Position numbers and translations under genes: made by a program. 64,000 nt of DNA, taken from positions 62,001 through 126,000 of IMG/VR virus record IMGVR_UViG_3300029286_002355; one strand, 5' to 3'. The stretch is from a virus. This document shows positions 24,941 through 32,667 of the stretch, in pieces. The stretch's first letter is position 1. Each line of letters opens with the position of its first letter. The notes under the pieces were generated by a model. That model searched no databases. It had not been told where the DNA came from and saw nothing but the letters and a program-made list of their open reading frames with translations.

Positions 24941-25741
24941 ATGAAAATTAAATTATCCAAATCTCAGTGGGAATCAATGGGAAAGCAAGCGGGTTGGATG
25001 CAAAAAAAATCTCAAAATACTAGAGAATTTTATCACGGAACCAGCTCTGGCCCAAATAATGAAAAAGTTATATCGTTTAAAAACGGGATAAACCAATCTG
25101 TCGCTCAAGGATATGGTCAGGGATCTGGCTTTTATGTGTGGTTGAATAAAAATAACGCCATTAATCATTCTCAAGAATTTTCTAAGGGTGGGTATCCAAT
25201 GATCGTTTCTATTCAAGCAGAATTATCTCCTCAAAATTTTGATTTGGATCACGAGGTTATGTCTTCAATGACTGGACAATTCATATACGACACATGGGAC
25301 AACTTATTTAAGAGAATTCCTGAAAATTATGTAAGTGTAGAAAGAGGTACGCTAAATATTAATAAAAGTAGAAAAGTAGTAGAAAGTAATGTGATGGTTT
25401 TTAGCTTTGGCAATGGAGGAACTAAAGCGTTAAGACCGTCAACAGAATCAGATATAGGAGCTGGAGAAATATTTGGGTCTATTTTCAACGCTATTCAAAA
25501 ACTGTTCCCGCAACAAACATCGGATTTTGAATTAAAAGCATTTAGCCAAGTGGTGAACAATACTAACGCAGCTTTAAAATATGTTGGTAGCCAAACGTTA
25601 ATCCCGTCAAAAATTGAATGTTTTATAAATAATCAGTGGATTGACGTTACAAACCAAAATATGCCTCAACAGGTTCAATCGCAACCAACACAACCAGCAC
25701 AATCTAACCCATTAGCACCCACTACGCCACCAACAACTTAA
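24941..25741 (+). CDS. Putative ADP-ribosyltransferase-like protein
   Basis: One of the few plus-strand genes; 266 residues from the ATG at 24941 (an in-frame ATG at 24923 is possible). The N-terminus KIKLSKSQWESMGKQAGWM looks like a short conserved leader motif. Next comes FYHGTSSG and later GSGFYVWLNKNNAINHS, matching the His and Tyr strands of H-Y-[EQ] ADP-ribosyltransferases. The rest is less clear, and the C-terminus is a Pro/Gln/Thr-rich tail (QPTQPAQ). If active it could ADP-ribosylate host proteins early in infection, or be carried in the virion. The Glu of the triad is not certain, so the activity is tentative. Confidence 0.5.
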   Translation: MKIKLSKSQWESMGKQAGWMQKKSQNTREFYHGTSSGPNNEKVISFKNGINQSVAQGYGQGSGFYVWLNKNNAINHSQEFSKGGYPMIVSIQAELSPQNFDLDHEVMSSMTGQFIYDTWDNLFKRIPENYVSVERGTLNINKSRKVVESNVMVFSFGNGGTKALRPSTESDIGAGEIFGSIFNAIQKLFPQQTSDFELKAFSQVVNNTNAALKYVGSQTLIPSKIECFINNQWIDVTNQNMPQQVQSQPTQPAQSNPLAPTTPPTT

Positions 25742-25770
25742 TTTTACGGTATAAATTTATTTCTCTTGAC

Positions 25771-25986
25771 CTAAATACAATTCTTTTTATAAACTTTAAT
25801 AATGGCTTTTTTGTATTGCGATAATTGTGGCTCTAACCCATAAGTAGCAATAATATGTGGTTTTTTATTTAAGATATCAATCGAATCGGAAAATCTTATT
25901 TCTATAAAATTAGCTGATTCTAAATCATTAATCATATTTCCCTGTAGTTCTGTTGCGACCCTATATTGATCTATTTTCTTCTTCAT
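25771..25986 (-). CDS. Hypothetical protein (71 residues)
   Basis: A short protein starting MKKKIDQYRVATELQG with two strand-like stretches (FIEIRFSDS, HIIATYGLEP). I recognise no family. It has its own promoter-like element at 26039-26053 and converges with the ART-like gene. Confidence 0.5.
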   Translation of the reverse strand: MKKKIDQYRVATELQGNMINDLESANFIEIRFSDSIDILNKKPHIIATYGLEPQLSQYKKAIIKVYKKNCI

Positions 25987-26038
25987 AATTATTCCTTTAT
26001 TTTATAACTTCAATACGTGTTTACAAAAATTACTTTAT

Positions 26039-26053
26039 GGAGATATTATACAG
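26039..26053 (-). promoter_or_regulatory. Promoter-like motif CTGTATAATATCTCC
   Basis: A copy of the repeated element, 53 bases before the ATG at 25986. It lies back to back with a plus-strand TATAAT box at 26104-26109, making this a divergent promoter region. Confidence 0.55.
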
Positions 26054-26115
26054 TAATTTCTATATTGCTATCAATTTTATCATTCCGTGTATGTTTTGTG
26101 TTGTATAATGTAAGA

Positions 26116-26406
26116 GTGAAAAAGAAGAACCGAAAAGCCATTAATAGGTCTGGAACTGAGGCCTGTTGCGTTTGTAAAAATATCGACTTTCTTCATACCC
26201 ATCATATCAACGGAAGAGACATTCCCAACTCTGACCACGCTTCAAATCTTGCGGATTTATGTCCTTCGTGCCATAATCGGGTTCATATGGGGGAAGTCAT
26301 TATAGAGCGTTGGGTTATGACTTCGGCAGGACATGAATTGATATGGCATAAAAAGGGGGAAACAGGTCTTACAGGCGACAATTCTTCACCCTATGTTATT
26401 CCCTAG
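26116..26406 (+). CDS. HNH endonuclease (GTG start)
   Basis: From the GTG at 26116 the protein has 96 residues and an HNH core: CCVC, HTHHINGRDIPNSD, NLADLCPSCHNRVH, with both metal-binding Cys pairs present. The frame is open upstream to 26017, but that stretch (WRYYTVISILLSILSF) overlaps the promoter region and is probably not coding. TATAAT at 26104-26109 lies six bases before the GTG, suggesting a leaderless message. It is a small free-standing HNH nuclease, possibly a homing type, on the strand opposite most genes. Confidence 0.75.
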   Translation: MKKKNRKAINRSGTEACCVCKNIDFLHTHHINGRDIPNSDHASNLADLCPSCHNRVHMGEVIIERWVMTSAGHELIWHKKGETGLTGDNSSPYVIP

Positions 26407-27496
26407 TTAATTCTCTATACAATGCTTCAATTTTGCCTTGGTCAACCGAATGTGGAATTGTGGAAGTTTTATATAGTTCTTTGAGATTTTCCATTCTCTT
26501 TTCCACCTCGTCCATTAGCTCTTCATACTGGAATTCTCCATTACGAATCTTCATAAGGTAATCTCTTTGTTTTCCTTCAAATCTAACAAGAGGGCATCCA
26601 TGAGTAAGAATATGCTCACCCGAAATTAAAAGTCGAAAAGTATGCATCATATTTTTAGCATCCCACTTCATGACCTTATTATCATGACCTATCCATCTAT
26701 TAGGATTTTTGTTATCTACCCACTCCTTATACTTTCTATGTTGCTGTAGGGCTTTTTCGTATTCGTTTTTATTATAGATCAAAATACCATAAAACTTATC
26801 CCACTCATCATCAATAGGAATACTTTCACATACCAACATATCATCCCCACGAAATACTCCTTTAGCTTGTTCTCCATAGTCATATAATCTATAAGTATCA
26901 GAAACGTGCTCTAATCCCGCTGCATGAAATCTACTTAAATCAAGACCAGATTTACTTAACGGCATAGGTCTCATGGGAAAAATAGCAGAGAAAATATCAA
27001 TATGTCTAACCCCCATAAAAAATGGAGATTTAATTACATGACAAAAATCTTCTTTAATAGGCTTTTTGAACATTTCTGGGTGATTAATCATTTTATTTTG
27101 ACCCGTCGCCTTTTCACATTGAGCCCTTGCATAAGCTATATGTGTAAAGAAACATTTTTTGGAAATAAAAAGATCTCTATATTTAATTAGCTCATCCATT
27201 TTTACTGTTTTAATATTGACACAATTATCTGGAATCCATAAAAGTTCTACGCAATTTGGATTTGATTTTTGTAATAACTCAAAAATTCTTTTTAGGCTGT
27301 AATAAACAATATCGTGTTTCTCGTCATTAATTTGCCCCGATGGTTCTGAAAGTCCAAGATATTCTAAAGAAGGGTTTATATATAGGCCACGAGTATCAAA
27401 ATCAGATTTTTCTGGAAGATGAAGATTATATGCCCTACTACCAGAGACACATTCAAAAATTATACGATCTGAATATTTAAGTTCATTAAGATTCAT
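26396..27496 (-). CDS. RlaP-like nucleotidyltransferase
   Basis: The 366-residue protein starts with a nucleotidyltransferase core: ECVSGSRAYNLHLPEKSDFDTRGLYI contains the G-S motif and the D-x-D metal-binding pair. This form matches the RlaP family (RNA-ligase-associated nucleotidyltransferase, PF10127), members of which occur in many large phages and may act in RNA repair. No RNA ligase gene is visible in the window. The TnpB element 2 begins about eight bases upstream of its ATG and separates it from a sigma-70-type promoter at 28883-28910. Confidence 0.78.
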   Translation of the reverse strand: MNLNELKYSDRIIFECVSGSRAYNLHLPEKSDFDTRGLYINPSLEYLGLSEPSGQINDEKHDIVYYSLKRIFELLQKSNPNCVELLWIPDNCVNIKTVKMDELIKYRDLFISKKCFFTHIAYARAQCEKATGQNKMINHPEMFKKPIKEDFCHVIKSPFFMGVRHIDIFSAIFPMRPMPLSKSGLDLSRFHAAGLEHVSDTYRLYDYGEQAKGVFRGDDMLVCESIPIDDEWDKFYGILIYNKNEYEKALQQHRKYKEWVDNKNPNRWIGHDNKVMKWDAKNMMHTFRLLISGEHILTHGCPLVRFEGKQRDYLMKIRNGEFQYEELMDEVEKRMENLKELYKTSTIPHSVDQGKIEALYRELTRE

Positions 27497-27515
27497 AAGT
27501 TTTTGTGAGCGGAAA

Positions 27516-27539
27516 CCCCGACATCTTCAGTGTCGTGGG
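27516..27539. repeat. Left-end hairpin of TnpB element 2
   Basis: CGACA and TGTCG pair around the loop TCTTCAG, with further pairs beyond one mismatch. The sequence parallels the left end of element 1 across about 45 bases. Confidence 0.7.
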
Positions 27540-27696
27540 TAAGCGAACATCTTTTGATATTTTCTTCCGCTTCTCTCCTTTGTCTTATATTATACTCATT
27601 ATCTGCCAAAAATCAAGGAAAAAGAAAATTAAAATATTTTCACTTTCTTAGAGGATTTTAAAAAGTTTCATAGAACTAATAAGACATAACAAAACT

Positions 27697-28839
27697 ATGA
27701 AAGTTCTTAAAACATATAAACTAAAACTTGATGGAGATTTTTCTAACATTTCTTCCGTTTCTAATTCCTATCTCCAAGCTATAAACTGGATGTCTGAAAT
27801 TATATATAACAAACATAAATCTTCTTCAATCAAAGATGTAAAACCTGATAACCCCAATAAACTATCAAAAGAATATTACTCCGTCATTAGAGAAAAATTC
27901 AAGCTGACTAGTCAACTAACACAATCCCTCTTCCGTCATCTTATGGGAACTTATTGGTCTATGAAATCTAATGGAAACTGGGAACTAGCTATATATAAGA
28001 AACCTACTATTCCCGTATGCTGGAAAAGAGATTTTAATGTTTCAAATAGAAATGGACTTACAATCTGGAGAAACAAATTTTCTTATAAATCTAAAGAATT
28101 ACCCACTGGAAGCTGGAAAGATTCTAAAATAAAACTAATCAAAGAACAATGGTATCTTATACTTACAATAGAGCTTGAATCTAAGGAACAAAAAATCGAA
28201 GGAAGCATTATTGGGGTTGACAGAGGAATTAAAAATATTTTAGTTGCCACAAACTTGTCTACAAATAAAACACTATATATAAAGGGAGGAAAGTTAAATC
28301 ACAAGAGAAAGTGCATTAGACAGACTAAAAGTAAAGTTGCTAGTGTTGGTACTCAATCCGCTAAGAGATTATTAAAAAGACTTAGTGGAAAAGAGAAATC
28401 CGTAACACAAGAAATGCTACATATTGCTTCAAAAGAGTTAGTAACATTTGCCGAGTCTCAAAATGCAAAAACAATAGTAATGGAAAAATTAACTCATTAT
28501 CGCAAAAACCAAAAGAACCAAGGAAGGGTATTAAATAGGATGAAGCATTCTTGGCCTTATGCAAAAGCTGGATTCTTTATTGAATATAAGGCATTGGATA
28601 AGGGCATGGAAGTCAAGTATGTAAATCCTAGAGATACTAGTAGAAGTTGTCCTAAATGTGGCAATGTATCGAAAGAGAATAGAAATGGGTTAATGTTCTG
28701 TTGTGTTTCTTGTGGCTATAAAGACAATTCTGATCGTGTTGGAAGTATTAATATTTCTATGCGATCTGTTCTTCTAAGGCAAGCCGAGGAAGAACGAGCC
28801 TCAATCAATAGGCTTAAAGTAACAGAGAGTAATCTTTAG
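27697..28839 (+). CDS. tnpB: TnpB, divergent RNA-guided endonuclease
   Basis: A 380-residue TnpB of a different lineage from the one at 14714-15910. RuvC residues are recognisable: Asp in IGVDRGIKN, Glu in IVMEKLTHYRK, a four-Cys finger (CPKCGNVS ... CCVSCGY) and the last Asp in DNSDRVGSINIS. It is preceded by a long AT-rich left end. Upstream and downstream hairpins match those of element 1, so the two elements share transposition ends but not nucleases. All catalytic positions look intact. Confidence 0.85.
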   Translation: MKVLKTYKLKLDGDFSNISSVSNSYLQAINWMSEIIYNKHKSSSIKDVKPDNPNKLSKEYYSVIREKFKLTSQLTQSLFRHLMGTYWSMKSNGNWELAIYKKPTIPVCWKRDFNVSNRNGLTIWRNKFSYKSKELPTGSWKDSKIKLIKEQWYLILTIELESKEQKIEGSIIGVDRGIKNILVATNLSTNKTLYIKGGKLNHKRKCIRQTKSKVASVGTQSAKRLLKRLSGKEKSVTQEMLHIASKELVTFAESQNAKTIVMEKLTHYRKNQKNQGRVLNRMKHSWPYAKAGFFIEYKALDKGMEVKYVNPRDTSRSCPKCGNVSKENRNGLMFCCVSCGYKDNSDRVGSINISMRSVLLRQAEEERASINRLKVTESNL

Positions 28840-28845
28840 TTACAA

Positions 28846-28870
28846 ACCCAATGATCTTTAGTCATTGGGT
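28846..28870. repeat. Right-end hairpin of TnpB element 2
   Basis: ACCCAATGA and TCATTGGGT form a perfect nine-pair stem around TCTTTAG, followed by AGTT at the element end. Arm sequences differ from element 1 but compensate to keep pairing, and the loop is identical. Confidence 0.8.
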
Positions 28871-28882
28871 AGTTGATGAGGG

Positions 28883-28910
28883 ATTATAACAGAAACAATA
28901 AGGAAATCAA
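28883..28910 (-). promoter_or_regulatory. Sigma-70 promoter TTGATT-16-TATAAT
   Basis: The minus strand reads TTGATT (28905-28910), a 16-base spacer and TATAAT (28883-28888). It points toward the RlaP-like gene, but element 2 (about 1.37 kb) now lies in between, so it probably was that gene's promoter before the insertion. Confidence 0.65.
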
Positions 28911-28913
28911 GCT

Positions 28914-29150
28914 TTAAATAGGGCGAAATGCTTTACCTGAGAAATGTAGTTTTTCGACAAACATTTGAAGGCGTGATTTAGGGGCCGTAAAAAGTAACCC
29001 ATTATCTTTTTCTTCTACTTTAATTCCATACTGACGAGCTACAGACCCAACAGTTCCTAGAACATCTCCATGGGTTTTTACTCGCATATCTATTAATGTT
29101 TCGTAAGGTGAAATTCCGCACCAAACCGATAATGTAGGTTGCTTTTCCAT
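28914..29150 (-). CDS. Hypothetical protein (78 residues)
   Basis: A small protein starting MEKQPTLSVWCGISPYETLID, with alternating strand and helix predictions (KTHGDVLGTVGSVARQYG, GLLFTAPKSRLQMFVE). I recognise no family. It is divergent from the HExxH gene at 29203. Confidence 0.5.
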   Translation of the reverse strand: MEKQPTLSVWCGISPYETLIDMRVKTHGDVLGTVGSVARQYGIKVEEKDNGLLFTAPKSRLQMFVEKLHFSGKAFRPI

Positions 29151-29202
29151 GATATTTATTTCAAAAGAAGGTAGTTGAATCCCTTCTTATGAAAAATTTA
29201 CT

Positions 29203-29553
29203 ATGCGTCGTTCTTCTAAAAAGAAAAAACACAAAAGAGACAGTAAAAATAATCTCTATAAAATAACCCATCGACTCTACAATGAAATTAGAGAAAACCC
29301 AGAAGCCTTAAAACTTAAAAAATTACGTGGATATCAAGGCGAATACGACATGACAACAGAAAATATTCTGGTTGATTACCGCAAAATGTTTTTCCCAACC
29401 CTTATCCATGAGTATTTTCACAAATGGAACGAAGAAAAAAATGAAACTTGGATTCTTAATAAGGAACGCACAATCATCAATAGCATATCCGTAAGGCAAA
29501 TTGTCAATCTCATTAAGATTTTAGCTATGTCTCTATCTAGCAGAGAAAAATAA
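29203..29553 (+). CDS. Small putative zinc metallopeptidase (HExxH)
   Basis: The 116-residue protein has a basic N-terminus (RRSSKKKKHKRDSK) and then a minimal metallopeptidase-like core: ENILVDYRKMFFPTLIHEYFHKW contains an HExxH zinc motif, followed by an acidic stretch that could supply the third ligand (NEEKNETW). It ends with a helix, SVRQIVNLIKIL. Similar short HExxH proteins of unknown substrate occur in bacteria and phages. It lies on the plus strand between two minus-strand units and converges with the HAD-like gene. Confidence 0.55.
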   Translation: MRRSSKKKKHKRDSKNNLYKITHRLYNEIRENPEALKLKKLRGYQGEYDMTTENILVDYRKMFFPTLIHEYFHKWNEEKNETWILNKERTIINSISVRQIVNLIKILAMSLSSREK

Positions 29554-30030
29554 CTATTCAACGTGAGAAATCTTTTTGTCCCATTCTCCTAATTCAACAA
29601 GAGTATCTTTAACGATCAACCAATCACTCATGCCCTCAAATCCAGCTTTATCTTCAAGCATGATATCTAAATACATTTTTTCAGAAAAATCACATAGCTC
29701 ATTATTTTCGCATTCAGGGTTGCAATTAACATAATCAAATCTTATGTGATATTGGTTAATCCAACTCAAAATATCATCAATAGCTTCCGCATGGCTGGAA
29801 GTATAAAGAATTATACACATATCTTTACGATTAGTAAGCCACCTAAGTACTTCTTCTGCATGGGGATACATACATCTTCCATCGTTATTCCGTGTATAGG
29901 TTCCGGGAATTATAACGTCATGAAGATCGATGGCCCAGTACATAGGATATTTCCAATTACCATGCTCGTCTTTCTTTTCACGCTTCTTTTTTTTGTCAAA
30001 GGCTCTAACAATAGCATTTTTAAGCGACAT
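29554..30030 (-). CDS. HAD-superfamily hydrolase-like protein
   Basis: From the ATG at 30030, which has a perfect AGGAGG, the protein has 158 residues. YWAIDLHDVII resembles the HAD nucleophile motif D-x-[DH]; IILYTSSHAEA is motif II; and the C-terminal YLDIMLEDKAGF fits the acidic motif. HAD proteins hydrolyse phosphate esters; substrate unknown. The N-terminus MSLKNAIVRAFDKKKKREK closely resembles the short frame at 31200-31352, beyond the homing endonuclease gene, indicating that the gene's start was duplicated or replaced. Confidence 0.65.
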   Translation of the reverse strand: MSLKNAIVRAFDKKKKREKKDEHGNWKYPMYWAIDLHDVIIPGTYTRNNDGRCMYPHAEEVLRWLTNRKDMCIILYTSSHAEAIDDILSWINQYHIRFDYVNCNPECENNELCDFSEKMYLDIMLEDKAGFEGMSDWLIVKDTLVELGEWDKKISHVE

Positions 30031-31207
30031 GTTTTTCCTCCTGTTCCCATTTATTTTTGACCCATACAATACATGAACGGGTTAATCCTGTCAATGAAAT
30101 TATTTCATCAACATCAAAAATGCCTGCACAAAGATATTTTCTTATCAATTGTTTTCGTTCATCTGCTATTTCTTTCCTAGATTTCACTTCAGTATTTATA
30201 TTCACTTTTGACCATTTTCTAGACATTATGGGCAACTTAAATTCAATAGCCTTCCGCTTCATTGCCTTAATTAACCTAACATCTGGAATTTCCCACTTAA
30301 CAGCCCTGTCTCGTTTTTCTAATGGCATATTTTCATAATGAACAATTCCAATGTGTTTTGCTTTTGAATTCTTTTCCAATCCAAAATATCCATACAAGAA
30401 TGGCTCGAATTGTTCAAATATCGACATCCAAGCTTTGTAGGCCGTATAGGTTACAAAAGGGAATTTACCATTTTTTTGCTGCTTTAACATAATGCAACCG
30501 TCTCCATCCGTATAGCCAACAATCAAGCAAAACAGTTCGTCAGGTTTCAAAGAGAATAGTTTTGTTGGAGGGTTATAGGTTTTAACTTGTGACGATTCTA
30601 ACCCCATCTTATCCATCAGGGTTCTAATGGTGACTATATCGTTAACATGAACACCCAATGCATCATGCGTTTCGTCTTTTACAACGACATTAACTGTTGC
30701 ATTTATGAATTTTGCAAACTTTCGCACAGATGACAAATCTTTCCTTGCCAATGTAAACTTCAATGCGTTATACTGCTTATCGTATTTTTTGCTTTTATCT
30801 CCACTAAAGCATCCATCGGCTAGAATAAATCCTATCCAATAATAAGATTCTGGTGAATTATCTAATATTCTTTTTAGATTGTTATTGGTTGTTTTTTCTA
30901 CTGGCCTTACTCGATACTTATTCATTCGTGCATAAACATTCGAATATTTCAGATTTAATTCTTTTGCAACATCTGATGGGGATTTTGTCTTTAAAAGATC
31001 AAGAATCTTTTCATCTATGGATTTTATTTTCACCCAATGTCCACTTCGGCTTAATCCATAATGCCTTGCTGTGGTATTGATTCCATTCCAACTTCTATTT
31101 GGGAACAAACTAATTAACGCCTGTTTACTTTCTGTTGGGAACTTTTCTTTAAGAAGCAGTAAATCTTCTTTAGACCATCGTGATTTAATATACGCTGTAT
31201 TATTCAT
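30020..31207 (-). CDS. LAGLIDADG homing endonuclease with N-terminal helical DNA-binding region
   Basis: The 395-residue protein has an N-terminal region with SANT/HTH-like helices (SRWSKEDLLLLKEKFP ... LKYSNVYARMNKYRV), then two LAGLIDADG helices: YYWIGFILADGCF near 121 and LIVGYTDGDGCI near 228. A C-terminal helix-turn-helix (DVDEIISLTGLTRSCI) follows. It is a free-standing homing endonuclease, sitting between a decayed N-terminal copy and the intact start of the HAD-like gene, the same arrangement as at recJ. Its end overlaps the HAD start by 11 bases. Confidence 0.88.
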   Translation of the reverse strand: MNNTAYIKSRWSKEDLLLLKEKFPTESKQALISLFPNRSWNGINTTARHYGLSRSGHWVKIKSIDEKILDLLKTKSPSDVAKELNLKYSNVYARMNKYRVRPVEKTTNNNLKRILDNSPESYYWIGFILADGCFSGDKSKKYDKQYNALKFTLARKDLSSVRKFAKFINATVNVVVKDETHDALGVHVNDIVTIRTLMDKMGLESSQVKTYNPPTKLFSLKPDELFCLIVGYTDGDGCIMLKQQKNGKFPFVTYTAYKAWMSIFEQFEPFLYGYFGLEKNSKAKHIGIVHYENMPLEKRDRAVKWEIPDVRLIKAMKRKAIEFKLPIMSRKWSKVNINTEVKSRKEIADERKQLIRKYLCAGIFDVDEIISLTGLTRSCIVWVKNKWEQEEKHVA

Positions 31208-31352
31208 GGCATATTATTCTATATTCATTGTAATATTCCTGCATAAATTTACAAAAATATTTTTCGCCATTTTGCCAGTACATTCGTGGCCACTTTTCCC
31301 ATCCCCTCTTGATTTTCTTTTCAAAGGCTCTTTTTATAGCATGTTGAAGCAT
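31200..31352 (-). pseudogene. Decayed 5' part of the HAD-like gene upstream of homing endonuclease
   Basis: A 50-codon frame with a good AGGAG. It starts MLQHAIKRAFEKKIKRG and includes WPRMYW, paralleling MSLKNAIVRAFDKKKKREK and YPMYW of the intact HAD-like protein, then drifts into unrelated sequence and ends at 31200, overlapping the homing endonuclease ATG. A strong promoter lies upstream at 31376-31403. It probably is the original start of the HAD gene, cut off by the endonuclease insertion. Confidence 0.65.
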
Positions 31353-31375
31353 TGTATTCTCCTATTGTTTCGAGC

Positions 31376-31403
31376 ATTGTAACAGATTGGGAAAGAAAGT
31401 CAA
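31376..31403 (-). promoter_or_regulatory. Sigma-70 promoter TTGACT-16-TACAAT
   Basis: The minus strand reads TTGACT (31398-31403), a 16-base spacer ending in ATCTGT, and TACAAT (31376-31381). It is nearly the same as the promoter before pncB, so both units may be expressed together by host RNA polymerase. Confidence 0.75.
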
Positions 31404-31409
31404 GGGAAA

Positions 31410-31760
31410 TCAATCTATGTCCCAATTCTGCTGACCGCATATGGGGCACTTCAATTGATCTTTTTTGGCCTTAAATTCATCATATGTTTTAACTAGCATT
31501 TTTCGAATTCTTTTGGCTCTACGCTCTAATTCCCAAGCCACATAATCAGTTCCAGTGCAATAAGTTTTTCCTTTATCATCTATGTGCATTGGAATAAGAA
31601 GATTTTCTCTAAAAAATGATATGTCAAAATATAGTTTTTCTATCATTAAATCTTGGAACCAATGCATATCTTGGTTAAAATTAACTGGATTATAATATTT
31701 ATCCCAGAAATCATCTTGAGACCAATGACAATTTTTTGTGTGACAGTGTAAATAAGCCAT
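31410..31760 (-). CDS. Hypothetical protein with C-terminal zinc knuckle
   Basis: The 116-residue protein is rich in His, Trp and Asp at the N-terminus (HCHTKNCHWSQDDFWDKYY) and ends with CPICGQQNWDID. The latter is half of a zinc ribbon whose partners may be the Cys/His residues at the N-terminus. I recognise no family. It lies just downstream of the DNA methyltransferase gene on the same strand. Confidence 0.55.
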   Translation of the reverse strand: MAYLHCHTKNCHWSQDDFWDKYYNPVNFNQDMHWFQDLMIEKLYFDISFFRENLLIPMHIDDKGKTYCTGTDYVAWELERRAKRIRKMLVKTYDEFKAKKDQLKCPICGQQNWDID

Positions 31761-31770
31761 AATTCTCCCT

Positions 31771-32667
31771 TTATTCCAACCATTTAGGAATTGGCAAACC
31801 GCTTTTTGTTCTAACTACTTCGGCAATAGAAGATAAACGATCTTCTGATTTAGAATGATATTTAGGAGACATTTCTATACCTATGTAATGCCGCTTCATT
31901 TTCTTAGCAACCGCACAACTTGTTCCACTTCCTGAAAAAGGATCTAAAACAATATCGTCTTCGTAGGTAAGTTGATCTATTAACCTACAAGGAAGTTCTT
32001 CGGGAAAGCAAGCTGGATGATCGTACTTTTTCATCATTTGTCCTTCGCAAGGGAAAGACCATAATGCTCTTGAATTTCTGATAAAGTTTTCTTTAGATAC
32101 GGTTATTTTAGACTTATCTCCTTCGTGCTTTAGTGTTCCTTTACTAACAACAATGATAAACTCGAATTGTGTAGGGAAAGATGGGCAGGAGGGACTTTGC
32201 CAAGACCCCCAAGCGGTAGAAGCTCCTATTTGATTTTTATCCCATACTATTGTGGTCATCATTTGAAAGGGTTTATAAATTTCTGGAGCATCTTGCCAAT
32301 CATTTCCGCTATCAACAACAAAACAACCACGACAGATTTCCCTAGTTAACATATGGGTAAAATCTGCATGGGATGGAACAGAACCATTGGCTCCATCTCC
32401 AATGTTTATACAAAGTCTACCCCCAACCTTAAGAACCCTATTGCATTGATAGAATAATTTCTTCATCCAGTTCAAATAGTCTTCATAAGGCATATTATCA
32501 TCATAGGAATCATAGCTATCAACTTTGTGCTTATTACCCACTCCCAATGAAACGTTGTACGGAGGACTTGTAACAATAAGGTCAACAGAACAGGCCGGGA
32601 TAGAGGGCATAACATCTTCCCATTTGCCAAGGTGAATTTTATCAATTATTTCTTCTATAGTTTTCAT
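31771..32667 (-). CDS. DNA methyltransferase, beta class (N4-cytosine/N6-adenine)
   Basis: About 298 residues from the ATG at 32667, which overlaps the stop of the upstream gene (ATGA). The catalytic motif IV TSPPYN near residue 35 precedes the SAM-binding motif I DPFSGSGTSCAVA near 258, the order of beta-class amino-methyltransferases. SPPY is most typical of N4-cytosine enzymes. KMKRHYIGIEMS is the motif II region. No partner restriction enzyme is adjacent, so it is probably an orphan that masks phage DNA from host restriction or marks it for other purposes. Confidence 0.9.
   Translation of the reverse strand: MKTIEEIIDKIHLGKWEDVMPSIPACSVDLIVTSPPYNVSLGVGNKHKVDSYDSYDDNMPYEDYLNWMKKLFYQCNRVLKVGGRLCINIGDGANGSVPSHADFTHMLTREICRGCFVVDSGNDWQDAPEIYKPFQMMTTIVWDKNQIGASTAWGSWQSPSCPSFPTQFEFIIVVSKGTLKHEGDKSKITVSKENFIRNSRALWSFPCEGQMMKKYDHPACFPEELPCRLIDQLTYEDDIVLDPFSGSGTSCAVAKKMKRHYIGIEMSPKYHSKSEDRLSSIAEVVRTKSGLPIPKWLE

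Larger units (their letters stand above)
27504..28874 (+). mobile_element. IS200/IS605-family element 2 carrying TnpB only
   Basis: Ends homologous to those of element 1 enclose a different tnpB. The left end has GAGCG, a hairpin with loop TCTTCAG and TAAGCGA; the right end has AAACCCA, a hairpin with loop TCTTTAG, and GGGTAGTT. The exact left boundary is uncertain by a few bases (27502-27507). No TnpA is present. It is inserted in the leader of the RlaP-like gene. Confidence 0.7.

Noticed and set aside
26017-26115. Hydrophobic N-terminal extension of the small HNH protein
   Set aside because: This stretch covers the divergent promoter region; the GTG at 26116 directly after TATAAT gives the compact HNH protein expected for the family.
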